Assembly (NCBI RefSeq): GCF_964026535.1
Contig: NZ_OZ032153.1
Coordinates: 310,001-374,000 of the forward strand
Reading direction: 5' to 3'
DNA from: Candidatus Tisiphia endosymbiont of Sialis lutaria
GTDB lineage: Bacteria > Pseudomonadota > Alphaproteobacteria > Rickettsiales > Rickettsiaceae
Length of the DNA stretch: 64,000 nucleotides
Positions 30,811 to 41,318 of this stretch are shown piece after piece. Both the position numbers and the translations under genes were made by a program. The notes below the pieces were generated by a model. It saw only the letters and a list, made by a program, of their open reading frames with translations, had not been told where the DNA came from and did no database searches. The stretch's first letter is position 1. The number at the start of each line of letters is the position of its first letter.

Positions 30811-31533
30811 TTAATCTAAGAAAACCTTTTGAAGAGATTTTTTTGCTAATTTTCCTTCAGTAAGAAAGTCCTTATTTAAATGAGTAACTTTATTATTTAA
30901 TAACCTTAATTGTAAGTAATCACTAATTGCCTGGGTAAATTCACCAATTTTGTTCCGAAAAAAATGATCGGCTCCATGGATGAGCTTATAGTCGACAGTT
31001 ATATGTTTCTGCTTAGACAGCTTTCCTACCAGTTCAAGTACTGATTCTTCTGACACAATACTATCATTGTCCCCTTGTATTACAAAACCGGAAATAGGGC
31101 ATTGAGACAAGAAGGAAAAATCATATTTATTTACTGGTGGGGATACCATAATAAAATTATTAATCTCTGGTCTTCTCATGATAAGTTGCATGGCTATCAA
31201 GGCTCCAAAAGAAAAGCCTGCTATTAAATTTATACTACCTGTAGGATTGTTAAGCTGCAACCAATCAAGTGCTGTCGCCGCATCAGTCATTTCCCCAATA
31301 CCATTATCAAACTCTCCTTGAGAGCGTCCAACTCCTCGAAAATTAATTCTGAGTACTGTGAATCCATTCGATACTAGTGTTCTATATACATTATAAACCA
31401 CTTTGTTATTCATAGTGCCACCGTGAAGTGGATGTGGATGTAATACCAAAGCAAGTGGAGCCTTAGAATCGCTAGATTTAGTATACAGCCCTTCAATCCG
31501 ACCAGCAGGACCATTAAAAAAAACTTCAGCCAT
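30811..31533 (-). CDS. Alpha/beta hydrolase
   Basis: A 240-aa serine hydrolase: LVLHPHPLHGGTMNNKVVYN near the start, FRGVGRSQGEFDNGIGEMTD, nucleophile GFSFGALIAMQ, GDNDSIVSEES and HGADHFF for the Asp and His. It matches the cytosolic family common in alphaproteobacteria whose substrate is not known. Unlike the protein at 4044 it has no signal peptide. Single gene downstream of ftsZ on the same strand (139-bp gap). Confidence 0.85.
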   Translation of the reverse strand: MAEVFFNGPAGRIEGLYTKSSDSKAPLALVLHPHPLHGGTMNNKVVYNVYRTLVSNGFTVLRINFRGVGRSQGEFDNGIGEMTDAATALDWLQLNNPTGSINLIAGFSFGALIAMQLIMRRPEINNFIMVSPPVNKYDFSFLSQCPISGFVIQGDNDSIVSEESVLELVGKLSKQKHITVDYKLIHGADHFFRNKIGEFTQAISDYLQLRLLNNKVTHLNKDFLTEGKLAKKSLQKVFLD

Positions 31534-31672
31534 AATTATACACTATCATATATTAATTTATATCGATCGCTAAGCTATATTAATAATTTAAATTTTGTTA
31601 CATAGCCTAAGAACAATAAGTGAGAATTATAGCACGCTACTTGATATATTTCAAGATAACTAATGTATTCTA

Positions 31673-33040
31673 TTATTTTGGTTTCCTTAAAAAAGCTGGA
31701 ATATCATGGATATCAACGTCTACATCGCTCTTTTGAGAAATTGGAGGAATATGGTTTTTGATTTGCTCTTGATTTTGATTAGTATTGGATTTTAGTGAAT
31801 TCCACATTCTACTGAGTAAAGATGCTTTGGCATCATTGCTACTTATAGTTGGCTGATTTGGTATATTAATTGATGTCGCCTGAACGTTTAAGTTTAAAGG
31901 CTGTACTCCAGAATCTACTAAACTAGCTTTTTCACCAGTATATTGGGCAAAATCTGGAATTTCTTCTAAAATGATTGTCTCTGTTAAATTAGGGTTATTA
32001 GCTACTTGTTCACAACTTGCAGGACTACTAGTTACTGATTCAATAGGTTGGGGTTTGTTGCTTATAACTTGATCAGCATCAATACCAGTAGCAACTACCG
32101 ATACCCGAATAACACCATTTAATTCTTGATTAAACGTTGAACCAAAAATAATATTAGCATCACTATCCCCTACTTCTTCTCTAATTCTATTAGCCGCACT
32201 ATCAACCTCAAATAAGGTCATATCCGCACCACCAGTAATGTTAATTAACACCCCTCTAGCACCACGCATTGAGTTATGATCTAATAGTGGATTAGAGATA
32301 GCCGCTTCAGCTGCCTTAACCGCCCTATCCTCACCAGATGCTTCTCCCGTACCCATCATAGCTTTACCCATTTCGCTCATCACTGTTCTAATGTCAGCAA
32401 AGTCTAGGTTAATCAGACCTGGCATGATCATCAAATCAGTAACCCCTCTGACTCCGGCATGTAATACATCATCTGCCATTTTAAAGGCATCGGCAAAGGT
32501 AGTATTTTCATTTGCTATACGAAATAAATTTTGATTCGGTATTACTATCAAAGTATCAACAAATCTTTGTAGTTCTAGTAAACCTTGTTCAGCAGTTTTA
32601 ATTCTATGTTTTCCTTCAAAATGAAAAGGTTTAGTAACTACCCCCACAGTAAGAATTCCTAGCTCCTTAGCAATCTTTGCCACAACCGGAGAAGCACCTG
32701 TACCAGTACCTCCACCCATACCGGCAGTGATAAACACCATATTGCTACCTTCTAAATGCCCCTTAATCTCGTCAGCTGATTCTTCAGCTGCTAAAGCCCC
32801 GATTTCTGGAGACGCACCAGCTCCAAGACCTTTAGTAATCGCAACACCTAACTGTATTTTGTTGTCGCATAAGGAATGTTCGAGTGATTGGGCATCAGTA
32901 TTGGCAACAACAAAGTTTGCTCCTTGCAATTTGGCAAGTAGCATATTATTTATTGCATTACCACCAGCTCCTCCAACACCAAATACTGTGATAATTGGTT
33001 TAAGAATTACATTTTCTGGTGCTTTGAGATGTAAAGCCAT
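31673..33040 (-). CDS. ftsZ: Cell division protein FtsZ
   Basis: FtsZ (455 aa), the tubulin-like GTPase of the division ring. GTP-binding [11 protein letters not shown], tubulin signature [14 protein letters not shown]7 loop [12 protein letters not shown] variable linker (about 325-440) leads to the conserved C-terminal peptide [13 protein letters not shown], which binds FtsA and other partners. It stands alone here, apart from ftsQA. Confidence 0.98.
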   Translation of the reverse strand: MALHLKAPENVILKPIITVFGVGGAGGNAINNMLLAKLQGANFVVANTDAQSLEHSLCDNKIQLGVAITKGLGAGASPEIGALAAEESADEIKGHLEGSNMVFITAGMGGGTGTGASPVVAKIAKELGILTVGVVTKPFHFEGKHRIKTAEQGLLELQRFVDTLIVIPNQNLFRIANENTTFADAFKMADDVLHAGVRGVTDLMIMPGLINLDFADIRTVMSEMGKAMMGTGEASGEDRAVKAAEAAISNPLLDHNSMRGARGVLINITGGADMTLFEVDSAANRIREEVGDSDANIIFGSTFNQELNGVIRVSVVATGIDADQVISNKPQPIESVTSSPASCEQVANNPNLTETIILEEIPDFAQYTGEKASLVDSGVQPLNLNVQATSINIPNQPTISSNDAKASLLSRMWNSLKSNTNQNQEQIKNHIPPISQKSDVDVDIHDIPAFLRKPK

Positions 33041-33138
33041 AATAATATTTTACCTGTTAAATATAAATTGTTTTTAGTATAATAAAGAATCTGAAAATTT
33101 CTACCATAAAATATATTTCATAAAGAGCATCAGTCTAA

Positions 33139-34521
33139 TTATACCATATTTTTTGCTACCACTAAGCGATCAAACTCCTCACCTGATAAAAAATTTAATT
33201 TTATAGCAGCTTCTCTTAAAGTTATACCTTCTTGATAGGCTTTTTTTGCAACTTTTGCCGCATTATCATAACCTATATGCGGATTTAAGGCTGTCACTAA
33301 CATCAGCGATTGCTCTCTCAGCTTATTAATACGTTCTATATTCGGCTCTAAACCTTCAATACAATGCGTAACAAAACTATTGATGCTAGCAGAAATCAAC
33401 TCTATTGACTGCAAAATATTATATATTATAACCGGCTTAAAGGTATTTAATTCAAGATGACCGTTTGATCCGGCTATAGCTACTGCAAGATTATTGCCCA
33501 TAACCTGCACGCAAACCATAGTCAATGCTTCAATTTGTGTTGGATTAACCTTACCTGGCATAATTGAAGAACCAGGCTCATTTTCCGGTAAATGTAATTC
33601 ACCAAAACCACATCTTGGTCCCGATCCTAATAGCCTGATGTCATTAGCCATTTTCATTAAACTTCCTGCTATGGTATTTAGAGTACCAGAAAATTCTACT
33701 AATGCATCATGAGTAGCTAATGCTTCAAATTTATTAGCAGCACTTTTGAAAGGATAGTTGGTATATGCAGCAACTTGATCAGAGAATCTTACAGCAAATT
33801 CTTTACGACAATTAATACCAGTCCCCACTGCAGTTCCACCTTGGGCTAAAAAATATACTCTTTTTAGTGACTCCTCAACTCGTTCTATGGCATAGGCTAT
33901 TTGCGTTACATAACCAGAAAATTCTTGCCCAAGCGTTATTGGCGTAGCGTCCTGCAAATGAGTGCGTCCTATCTTAACTATATTATTCCAAGCTGTAGCT
34001 TTGGTATTTAACGCCGAATGTAGGCTGGTTAATGCTGGAATTAATTGTTGTTTACTAGCGAGTATGGTTGCGATATGCATAGCAGTTGGAAACGAGTCGT
34101 TGGATGATTGTGCCATATTTACATGATCATTTGGATGAATTGGCGATTTACCACCCTTCTTGCCTACTAATTGTTCATTACCAATAGAGGCTATTACCTC
34201 ATTGATATTCATATTAGTCTGAGTACCAGAGCCAGTCTGCCATACTACTAAAGGAAATTGATCATCAAATTCCCCTTTTAATATTCTAGAGGTAGCTTGA
34301 TCTATTGCTTCTGATATCTCAGGCTTAAGATCGCCTAATTCTTTATTGACCTTTGCTGCACATTTTTTTAAAATTGCTAGTGCCTTAATCAACTGAATAG
34401 GCATTTTTTGCTCGCCTATCTTAAAATTCTCAAGAGACCTTTGAGTTCCCGCCCCCCAGTAAAATTGATCGTCTACTTTGATTTCTCCAAATGAATCGGT
34501 TTCAATTCTATAATTTTTCAT
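33139..34521 (-). CDS. fumC: Fumarate hydratase class II
   Basis: Class II fumarase (460 aa), TCA cycle. [15 protein letters not shown] binds substrate, [20 protein letters not shown] carries the catalytic His, and the signature [13 protein letters not shown] is intact. Start [20 protein letters not shown] fits the family. Same strand as ftsZ with a 98-bp gap. Confidence 0.98.
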   Translation of the reverse strand: MKNYRIETDSFGEIKVDDQFYWGAGTQRSLENFKIGEQKMPIQLIKALAILKKCAAKVNKELGDLKPEISEAIDQATSRILKGEFDDQFPLVVWQTGSGTQTNMNINEVIASIGNEQLVGKKGGKSPIHPNDHVNMAQSSNDSFPTAMHIATILASKQQLIPALTSLHSALNTKATAWNNIVKIGRTHLQDATPITLGQEFSGYVTQIAYAIERVEESLKRVYFLAQGGTAVGTGINCRKEFAVRFSDQVAAYTNYPFKSAANKFEALATHDALVEFSGTLNTIAGSLMKMANDIRLLGSGPRCGFGELHLPENEPGSSIMPGKVNPTQIEALTMVCVQVMGNNLAVAIAGSNGHLELNTFKPVIIYNILQSIELISASINSFVTHCIEGLEPNIERINKLREQSLMLVTALNPHIGYDNAAKVAKKAYQEGITLREAAIKLNFLSGEEFDRLVVAKNMV

Positions 34522-34711
34522 ATAAATTTTTCTTTTTCGCTTTTATTATATTTATAACTAATCCGACTGTCATTGCGAGGAGGTCGCCAGACCGACGAAG
34601 CAATCCATTTCTATTCACTTTTTCTTGGATTGCTTCATCGGTTTACGCCTCCTCGCAATGACGGCTTGAGGACTTAAGGTCTTCTCGCAATGACAAGTCG
34701 GGTTAGTCAAT
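34522..34711. repeat. R1 hairpin plus extra arm
   Basis: A complete R1 at about 34569-34663 with tip GGTCGCCAGACC, followed by a second right arm (GGACTTAAGGTCTTCTCGC) to 34692. Lies between fumC and the DUF2278 gene. Confidence 0.7.
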
Positions 34712-35371
34712 TCACTCATCATCAACAGGATCGCCTGAATCATCAGTATTCAAAGATTGTTCATCAAACATGAAGAAAAAGGCTTTAATACTATTATTAG
34801 GGGTTTCTATGAATATAGCCCCATCTTGATAAATGCCATTATCTTTACTGTGTGGGTTATAGTTCCCCTGATTCAGATGTATATCATGTATACCTCTAGG
34901 AGGAAGTTGAGAATGTTGTTGTTTTAGCTGTAATCCATAAGGTACTACTTCCCTTGTTTCAGTATCATCATAAGACTCACCTAAAATACATATCTTTGTA
35001 CCACGGATAATATGCATGTCTAGCAAAGATGAAATTTCTTGCCATGATTTTGCTAAAGTATTCTTTAAATAATCTACTGGCAAAATTCCACTGCGAAAAT
35101 AATCAAGTCTATAGGCTTGATTTAACTTATCTAAGCGAAATAATCCCTCATTTCCTAGTTTAGCTAAATTAGTTAACAATTCATTATTATCCAACTGATC
35201 GACATAGTATAGTTTAACATTAGCTCTAGAATCAGACTGAATATCTATATTTACTTGATAGTCTAGTTGGTTAGCTTGCACTATAAAATTATGGTGAGTC
35301 ATTGTGTGTTTTGTACTATCTTCTAAATCCTCTAACACAGTACCTTTTACACATGTATAGTTTTTTAGCAT
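34712..35371 (-). CDS. YukJ/DUF2278 family protein
   Basis: A 219-aa protein. HHNFIVQANQLDYQVNIDIQ, LDYFRSGILP, LDMHIIRGTKICILGESY, RGIHDIHLNQGN and DNGIYQDGAIFIE follow DUF2278 (YukJ of Bacillus) closely. The function of this family is unknown. The C-terminal 20 residues are acidic (NTDDSGDPVDDE). It is patchily distributed, and its place here between fumC and lepA with repeats on one side suggests an accessory gene. No signal peptide. Confidence 0.75.
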   Translation of the reverse strand: MLKNYTCVKGTVLEDLEDSTKHTMTHHNFIVQANQLDYQVNIDIQSDSRANVKLYYVDQLDNNELLTNLAKLGNEGLFRLDKLNQAYRLDYFRSGILPVDYLKNTLAKSWQEISSLLDMHIIRGTKICILGESYDDTETREVVPYGLQLKQQHSQLPPRGIHDIHLNQGNYNPHSKDNGIYQDGAIFIETPNNSIKAFFFMFDEQSLNTDDSGDPVDDE

Positions 35372-35459
35372 AATAATACCTCATAAGCTTTAATTTATAT
35401 TATATTAACTTGTCGGTGAGTCAATCTTTTTATAACTATAGTCAATCAGGGTAGCTATA

Positions 35460-37262
35460 TCACTCATCTCCTATTCTAAGAGCAGCTATAAAAGCCGATT
35501 GCGGAATTTCAACATTACCAATATTACGCATACGTTTTTTGCCAGCTTTTTGCTTTTCCAATAATTTACGTTTACGAGTTATATCTCCACCATAGCATTT
35601 AGATAAAACATCTTTACGCATTGCTTTAACGGTTTCTCTAGCGATTATTCTGCTACCAATAGCAGCTTGAATAGCGATCTGAAATAATTGCCTTGGGATT
35701 AAATCGCTAAGGCGTTTACACAATTCTCGACCACGATATTCTGATCGTGACCGATGTACTATAGTAGATAGAGCATCAACTGGCTCGCTATTAACCAAAA
35801 TAGATAATTTTACCAAATCACTTTCCTCATAACCATCCATTTCCCAATCAAAGCTAGCATAGCCTTTTGTGTAACTTTTTAACTTATCGTAAAAATCAAA
35901 TACTATCTCATTTAACGGTAATCGGTAAATTACCATAGCCCTACCACCGACATAAGTTAATTCAATTTGTACTCCTCTTTTATCAGTACACAAAGATAAA
36001 ACATTACCTAAAAACTCATCTGGCACTAATATTGTTGCCTTAACCCAAGGCTCTAACATTGATTCTATATTTTGAGTAACAGGTAAGTCAGCCGGATTAT
36101 GTATTTCTAATTGATGTCCATCACGCATATTAATCTTATAAACCACACTAGGAGCAGTAGTTATCATATCAAGATCAAATTCACGCTCCAGTCTTTCTTG
36201 CACTATTTCAAGATGTAGTAACCCCAAGAAACCGCAGCGAAATCCTAATCCTAAGGCAGTTGAACTTTCTGCTTCAAATTCAAAGCTAGCATCGTTAAGC
36301 CTTAATTTAGCTAAAGAATCTTTTAGATGCTCAAATTGTGAAGCGTCTGAAGGATATAATCCACAAAATACTACCGGTAAATGTGGCTTAAAACCAGGCA
36401 AAGGCTCCTTACAAGGTCTTTTTTCATCAGTTATTGTGTCACCAACTTTACAGTCGACAACTTGCTTGATTGAAGCAGTAAAAAACCCTATTTCTCCTGA
36501 ATATAAAATATCTGATATATGTTTCTTAGGAGTAAAATACCCAACATTCTCAACATTATAACTACAATTGCTAGCCATCATCCTAATACGCATATTTTTG
36601 CGTAAAGTTCCATCGATAACTCTAACCAAAATTACTACTCCTAGGTAAGAATCGTACCAACTATCAACCAATAATGCCTTTAAAATATCTGTTTGATTAG
36701 TTGCAGGACAGGGTAGTCTATTAACAATTGCTTCAAGTACTTCTTCTATTCCTATACCACTCTTTGCCGAAATCAATAATGCATCGCTTGCATCTATACC
36801 AATTACGTCCTCTATTTGTTGTTTGACTTTATCAGGATCAGCGGCTGGTAGATCAATTTTATTGAGTACAGGAACAATTTCATGCTTATTATCAATCGCT
36901 TGATAAACATTTGCGAGAGTTTGTGCCTCAACACCCTGGCTACTATCTACCACTAATAATGAGCCTTCACAAGCAGCGAGTGACCTACTAACCTCATAAG
37001 AAAAATCCACATGACCAGGAGTATCCATTAGGTTTAGATAATAGGTATTACCATCTTTGGCTTTATAAACTAATCTAACAGTCTGTGCTTTGATAGTAAT
37101 TCCCCGCTCTTTTTCTATGTCCATTGAGTCAAGTACCTGCTGACTCATTTCTCGAGCTACCAATCCTCCACAATATTCAATTAACCTGTCTGCTAAAGTA
37201 GACTTACCATGATCAATATGAGCGATGATTGAAAAATTTCTGATAAACTTTTGATTATTCAT
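35460..37262 (-). CDS. lepA: Elongation factor 4 (LepA)
   Basis: Translational GTPase (600 aa). G1 [16 protein letters not shown]2/G3 [11 protein letters not shown] and DTPGHVDF, G4 [10 protein letters not shown]. The LepA-specific C-terminal domain ends ...[20 protein letters not shown]. Typical length, no anomalies. 88 bp downstream of the gap to the DUF2278 gene. Confidence 0.98.
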   Translation of the reverse strand: MNNQKFIRNFSIIAHIDHGKSTLADRLIEYCGGLVAREMSQQVLDSMDIEKERGITIKAQTVRLVYKAKDGNTYYLNLMDTPGHVDFSYEVSRSLAACEGSLLVVDSSQGVEAQTLANVYQAIDNKHEIVPVLNKIDLPAADPDKVKQQIEDVIGIDASDALLISAKSGIGIEEVLEAIVNRLPCPATNQTDILKALLVDSWYDSYLGVVILVRVIDGTLRKNMRIRMMASNCSYNVENVGYFTPKKHISDILYSGEIGFFTASIKQVVDCKVGDTITDEKRPCKEPLPGFKPHLPVVFCGLYPSDASQFEHLKDSLAKLRLNDASFEFEAESSTALGLGFRCGFLGLLHLEIVQERLEREFDLDMITTAPSVVYKINMRDGHQLEIHNPADLPVTQNIESMLEPWVKATILVPDEFLGNVLSLCTDKRGVQIELTYVGGRAMVIYRLPLNEIVFDFYDKLKSYTKGYASFDWEMDGYEESDLVKLSILVNSEPVDALSTIVHRSRSEYRGRELCKRLSDLIPRQLFQIAIQAAIGSRIIARETVKAMRKDVLSKCYGGDITRKRKLLEKQKAGKKRMRNIGNVEIPQSAFIAALRIGDE

Positions 37263-37634
37263 TGTATATGCGATATAATGTTAAAATTAGAAAAATGCTA
37301 ACCCGACTGGTCATTGCAAAAAGTAGCAAAGCTCGAACGAAACGATCCTATTTAATAAATAGTGGATTGCCACGACCTAACTTACGTGATCTCGCAATGA
37401 CGCATAGGCATCAGTTTAAGAAAATAAAGTAAAAAAGTCGTCTATTAGCGAGCCACCGTAGGTGGCGTGGCAATCCATTTTTAATCACTTTTTTGGATTG
37501 CTTCGTTGACCTTACGGTCTCCTCGCAATGACAGTTTCTCAATTATTGGCTTCTTAAACTAACACTTATGCACAATGACGTCGGTTTATCTTATCTTTAT
37601 ATAGTAAAATTCCATTTTATAGTAGGAAATAATA
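37263..37634. repeat. Spacer with R1 and H/R1 elements
   Basis: An R1 hairpin at about 37310-37399 (diverged left arm) abuts an H element at 37400-37570 with its own R1 (about 37437-37531, left arm GTCTATTAGCGAG). The divergent lepA and prfB promoters must share this region. Confidence 0.7.
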
Positions 37635-38745
37635 GTGCGTGCTGAAATTGAACATTATGTAAAAAAAATCGAACAGTCTTTAGAGCTGCTCAGGAGGTCA
37701 CTTTGATTTTGATAACGCAACCAAAAGGCTTGTAGAGCTGGAAAATATATCAGAATATCCAACTTTGTGGGATAATCAGGAAAAGGCTCAAAATATTCTG
37801 AAAGAAAAAAGACTTCTAGAGACTAAACTTAATTCGTTTAAACAACTTCAATCTAATCTTACGGAATGTTTAGAACTTGAGGAATTGGCGTTTGCCGAAA
37901 ATGACCAGCAAGTTCTAGAACAAGTTCAAGAAGATTTAAGAAAACTATCTATTATTGCCGGAAAATTTGAGACTGAATGCTTATTTTCTGGGGAATTTGA
38001 CAGTAATAATTGTTTTCTTGAAATCAATGCTGGAGCTGGCGGTACGGAGAGTCATGACTGGGCATCAATTATGATGCGTATGTATTTGCGTTTCGCGGAA
38101 AGACAGGGTTTTAAAAGCGAAGTTATTCATCTTATTAACGGTGAAGAAGCAGGAATAAAATCATGTACTATTAAAATTAATGGCTACCAAGCATATGGTT
38201 GGTTTCGAACAGAATCAGGAGTGCACCGTTTAGTACGGATATCGCCTTTTAATGCAGCGGGCAAAAGGATGACTAGCTTTGCTAGTAGTTGGGTATATCC
38301 AGAAATTGATGATAGTATTGCAATTGTAATAGATGAAAAAGACCTTAGAATTGATACTTACCGTTCTTCCGGAGCTGGGGGACAACACGTAAACACTACT
38401 GATTCTGCCGTAAGGATTACCCACTTACCTACTAATATCGTAACACAGTGCCAAAATGATAGATCACAGCATAAGAACAAAGCACAGGCTATGAAAATGC
38501 TTAAAGCAAGGCTTTATGAACTAGAGTTAAAAAAACGTACTGAGGATATTCAAGAACAGAATGCATCAAAAACTGAGAATGGCTGGGGACATCAAATAAG
38601 ATCTTATGTATTGCAACCTTATCAAATGGTTAAGGATTTACGTACCAATCATGAGACTTCTGATACTAAAGGTGTACTTGACGGAGATTTAGAAAAATTT
38701 GTTTCAGCTAGCCTATCAATTAGTGTTGGTAATATATATAGTTAA
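37635..38745 (+). CDS. prfB: Peptide chain release factor 2, programmed +1 frameshift
   Basis: RF2 (369 aa after the shift) releases peptides at UGA/UAA. Frame 0 begins at GTG 37635 (VRAEIEHYVKKIEQSLELLR) and stops at TGA 37704-37706. The slippery CTT TGA is preceded, three bases away, by AGGAGG (37692-37697), the internal Shine-Dalgarno that drives +1 shifting in bacterial RF2. Frame +1 continues FDFDNATKRLVELEN to 38745. SPF (ISPFNAAG) and GGQ (SSGAGGQHVN) motifs are intact. The last residues NIYS* lie in the terminal repeat of element C, so the native C-terminus has been altered. Confidence 0.97.
37692..37707 (+). promoter_or_regulatory. RF2 frameshift signal
   Basis: AGGAGG, three bases, then CTTTGAT. 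Low RF2 slows termination at this UGA and favours the +1 slip, so RF2 regulates its own synthesis. Confidence 0.93.
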
Positions 38746-38843
38746 TTCAGGAGAATTTGGTGCTAGGAACGATGGAGCGACGCCTATAAGTAATAGGCAA
38801 GCGACGAGTGACGACGTCACCAACTTCTCATCAATTGACTATA
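38737..38843. repeat. Element C, full copy 1
   Basis: 107 bp with ends TATAGTTAATTCAGGAGAAT and ...CTTCTCATCAATTGACTATA. The centre has the palindrome GCCTATAAGTAATAGGC, and the right part has GTGACGACGTCAC. The left end overlaps the prfB stop. Copy 2 (56690-56796) has the same length; copy 3 (54335-54599) is interrupted; copy 4 starts at 63952. Confidence 0.85.
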
Positions 38844-38945
38844 GTTAATTTAGGATAGATTGGCTATATATAATTAAGAAACGTGCTAAAATGTCTATAT
38901 TTCAAAGAGAAATATAAAATACTATGGATATTTTCTTATCCTTTG

Positions 38946-38974
38946 TTGACAATTATCAAAAAAAGGAGTACCAT
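38946..38974 (+). promoter_or_regulatory. Probable cspA promoter
   Basis: TTGACA at 38946-38951, 17-bp spacer, TACCAT at 38969-38974. It lies about 130 bp before the cspA ATG, giving a long 5' leader of the kind that cold-shock mRNAs use for temperature-dependent folding. Confidence 0.6.
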
Positions 38975-39105
38975 GTTTTTTGGGTTTAATAATTAACTCT
39001 TTAATAGCATGAAAGCCTTATTTCTGCCTGTCAGTTATTGGGTTTAATTTCTACGGAAGAGTTCGAATTAAGTTCAGATAAGTAACTCTATACTAAAAGG
39101 TTTTT

Positions 39106-39315
39106 ATGACTACTAAAGTAGGTAAGGTCAAATGGTTTAATACAACCAAAGGTTTTGGTTTTATTCAACCAGACGATGGTGGGAGCGACGTTTTTGTTCA
39201 CATCTCAGCTGTAGAGCGTGCCGGGATCCGTAATCTTAATGGAGGTCAAAGTGTAGGCTTTGATCTAGAAGACAATAAGGGAAAAATTTCTGCTGTTAAT
39301 CTGCAAATAAAATAA
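39106..39315 (+). CDS. cspA: Cold-shock protein, CspA family
   Basis: A 69-aa single-domain RNA chaperone: [20 protein letters not shown] (RNP1) and [10 protein letters not shown] (RNP2). It opens nucleic-acid structure at low temperature or during growth shifts. ATG start. The unusually clear promoter and the long leader suggest mRNA-level control. It is followed by a weak hairpin. Confidence 0.97.
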   Translation: MTTKVGKVKWFNTTKGFGFIQPDDGGSDVFVHISAVERAGIRNLNGGQSVGFDLEDNKGKISAVNLQIK

Positions 39316-39336
39316 TATTTATTTAAAACTACAAGC

Positions 39337-39366
39337 AACTACTCAAAATTTATGAGTGGTTATTAA
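39337..39366 (+). terminator. Possible cspA terminator hairpin
   Basis: AACTACTCA pairs with TGAGTGGTT (one G-T pair) around a 7-base loop. The following tract (ATTAAAC) is only weakly T-rich, so efficiency is doubtful. Confidence 0.35.
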
Positions 39367-39741
39367 ACTAGTGAATTTTGGGTAGTATCATCTTTTTATA
39401 CACTCTGTGCATTATCTTTTATAATTCAGTGTTCACTGTAAGTAAAGCTGTAATTTTATTGGACTATTTTAAGTATACTCGAATGATTTGGGGAAATGGA
39501 TTTTCAAAGCAAAAGAGTATCTATGATAGGATTGTATTTATAATTACAGCCGCTTTTACTATACAACAATTAATAACCCGCTTTATAACATAAGAACTTA
39601 ATCATAAATTTATTTTTTAAGGTATAGAATATATGTTTGCTCAAATGCTTTGAAGATTTGGAGTTTAATTGCATTTAACCTTTCAATTCCTTAAAGCATT
39701 TGAGTATTTTTAATTTACGATAAATAACATTGGATTTAATA
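39367..39741. repeat. Spacer with shortened G elements upstream of the helicase gene
   Basis: 39474-39521 is an internally deleted G element (TATACTCGAATGATTTGGG...CAAAAGAGTAT). 39640-39704 is a palindrome CTCAAATGCTTT...AAAGCATTTGAG that resembles the G ends. The plus-strand frame 39378-39593 runs through the first of them and is unlikely to be a gene. The helicase transcript may start with the second palindrome. Confidence 0.5.
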
Positions 39742-40974
39742 ATGAAAAATTTTAATTTACCAAACGAAGTGATTATATCACTTGAACAGATGAACATCAC
39801 CTCTCCTACAGAAATTCAAAGAGAGGCTATACCGATTGCGATGCAAGGTAGTGATATTCTTGCTTCTAGTCAAACTGGTTCAGGTAAAACCCTTGCCTAT
39901 TTACTACCAATCGTCAATTCTTTTATACAGACAAAATCAATGGCTTTGGTACTTGTACCAACTCGGGAATTAGCTAGCCAAGTACGCACTACTTTAACCA
40001 ATGTAACTACTCAAATTAAGCTTCCTAGTGCGGTTTTAATAGGTGGTGAACCAATGCATAAACAATTTACGCAGCTAAAGGCAAATCCTAAAGTGGTGAT
40101 TGGAACCCCTGGTCGTATTATAGATCATTTACTACGTGGTACCTTAAAATTAAACACAGTACAATTAGTGGTACTTGATGAGATGGATAGGATGCTTGAT
40201 ATGGGCATGAAAGAACAGTTGGAAGAAATAAATAAATATATACCTGAAAAAAGACAGGTTTTAATGTTTTCAGCTACTATGCCAAAACATATTATTGCAC
40301 TATCGCAAAAATATGTGATTAACCCTAAATGCATTACTATTGGCTCAACTACTCAGGCTGCTTCTCAAATAAAACAAGAAACTTTGCGAGTTTCTGATAA
40401 AGAGAAATTCCCTGAGCTTATAAAGCAATTAAAACAACGTGATGGTTCTATAATTATTTTTGTGAAAACTAAGCGTGGTGCCGATCAGTTGGCAAAAATG
40501 TTAAAATTTGAAGATCACAAAGCTGAAGCTATCCATGGTGATTTAACACAAGGTAGAAGGGATCACGTAATTGCATCGTTTCGCTCTTCTCGTCACAGAA
40601 TTATGGTGGCAACAGATGTTGCGGCTCGTGGCTTAGACATACCACATACACAGCATGTGATCAATTATGACCTACCAATGTCTCCAGAAGATTATTTACA
40701 TAGAATAGGTAGAACTGGTAGAGCAGGACTTTCAGGTTGCGCATTATCCTTCATTTCGCCAGAAGATAATATTAGGTGGAAAGCTATTGATCGCCTAATG
40801 AACCAAGGTGAGAGTACTTCAAGAGAAGAAATGACCGGAAATAAGAATCGTAGAAGACCATTTAATGGTAATAATAGCAACAATAACAATAATGGTAGAA
40901 AAAGTTATTTTCCTCGTAATAATAACGATAAAAAGCCTTATTCTGGTCGCTCTAGAAATAGCCAAGCGTCCTAA
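39742..40974 (+). CDS. DEAD-box RNA helicase
   Basis: A 410-aa ATP-dependent RNA helicase. Q motif then motif I SSQTGSGKT, Ib TPGRI, II DEMD (E in place of the first A of DEAD's usual DEAD), III SATM, V/VI VATDVAARGLDI and HRIGRTGRAG. Closest in layout to RhlE/DeaD-type proteins. The C-terminal 45 residues are Asn/Arg-rich and low-complexity (NNSNNNNNGRKSYFPRNNND), probably for nonspecific RNA contact. ATG at 39742 is preferred over the TTG at 39730. It follows cspA, and both act on RNA structure. Confidence 0.93.
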   Translation: MKNFNLPNEVIISLEQMNITSPTEIQREAIPIAMQGSDILASSQTGSGKTLAYLLPIVNSFIQTKSMALVLVPTRELASQVRTTLTNVTTQIKLPSAVLIGGEPMHKQFTQLKANPKVVIGTPGRIIDHLLRGTLKLNTVQLVVLDEMDRMLDMGMKEQLEEINKYIPEKRQVLMFSATMPKHIIALSQKYVINPKCITIGSTTQAASQIKQETLRVSDKEKFPELIKQLKQRDGSIIIFVKTKRGADQLAKMLKFEDHKAEAIHGDLTQGRRDHVIASFRSSRHRIMVATDVAARGLDIPHTQHVINYDLPMSPEDYLHRIGRTGRAGLSGCALSFISPEDNIRWKAIDRLMNQGESTSREEMTGNKNRRRPFNGNNSNNNNNGRKSYFPRNNNDKKPYSGRSRNSQAS

Positions 40975-40991
40975 TTTAGTAAAAGTAGTTA

Positions 40992-41210
40992 TGTTATACC
41001 CGATTAGTATTTAGCATCAGCGTCATGGCTCAGAGCCACTTTAGTGGGCGACGAAGCAATCCTGTTTGTGTCATACCTGCGTAGGCAGGTATCCAGATTC
41101 CCGCCTACGCGGGAATGACAACTTACAATTGCTTCGAAGGTTTACGCCTCCTCGCTAATAGACAGCACGATGGGTGGTTATTCAGCACTAATTCAGGTTA
41201 ATTGACTATA
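40992..41210. repeat. Element D with R1 centre that itself contains an R2
   Basis: Right end ATTCAGGTTAATTGACTATA at 41210; the left terminal repeat is eroded but inner D sequence (GATTAGTATTTAGC) remains. The R1 inside is split after CAATCC by an R2 unit (about 41069-41121, GTCATACCTGCGTAGGCAGG...CGCGGGAATGAC) and resumes with TTGCTTCG. Three repeat families are nested here. Confidence 0.75.
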
Positions 41211-41261
41211 ACAAACTTACTATAGCTAAATAACTATAAAAGGAAAAATCAAAAAATTCAT

Positions 41262-41297
41262 TAGACCTTATATCTTGAAAATGTGATATAAGGTCTA
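41262..41297 (+). promoter_or_regulatory. Perfect 13-bp hairpin just upstream of rpe
   Basis: TAGACCTTATATC pairs exactly with GATATAAGGTCTA around a 10-base loop, ending 21 bp before the rpe start. It could be an attenuator, an operator or a terminator for upstream transcription; the downstream TTATTT is short for a terminator. Confidence 0.55.
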
Positions 41298-41318
41298 TTA
41301 TTTAAGGATAAAAATACA

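Noticed and set aside
39378-39593. 71-codon hydrophobic frame after cspA
   Set aside because: It passes through a shortened G element and has no ribosome-binding site. Not excluded, but unsupported.
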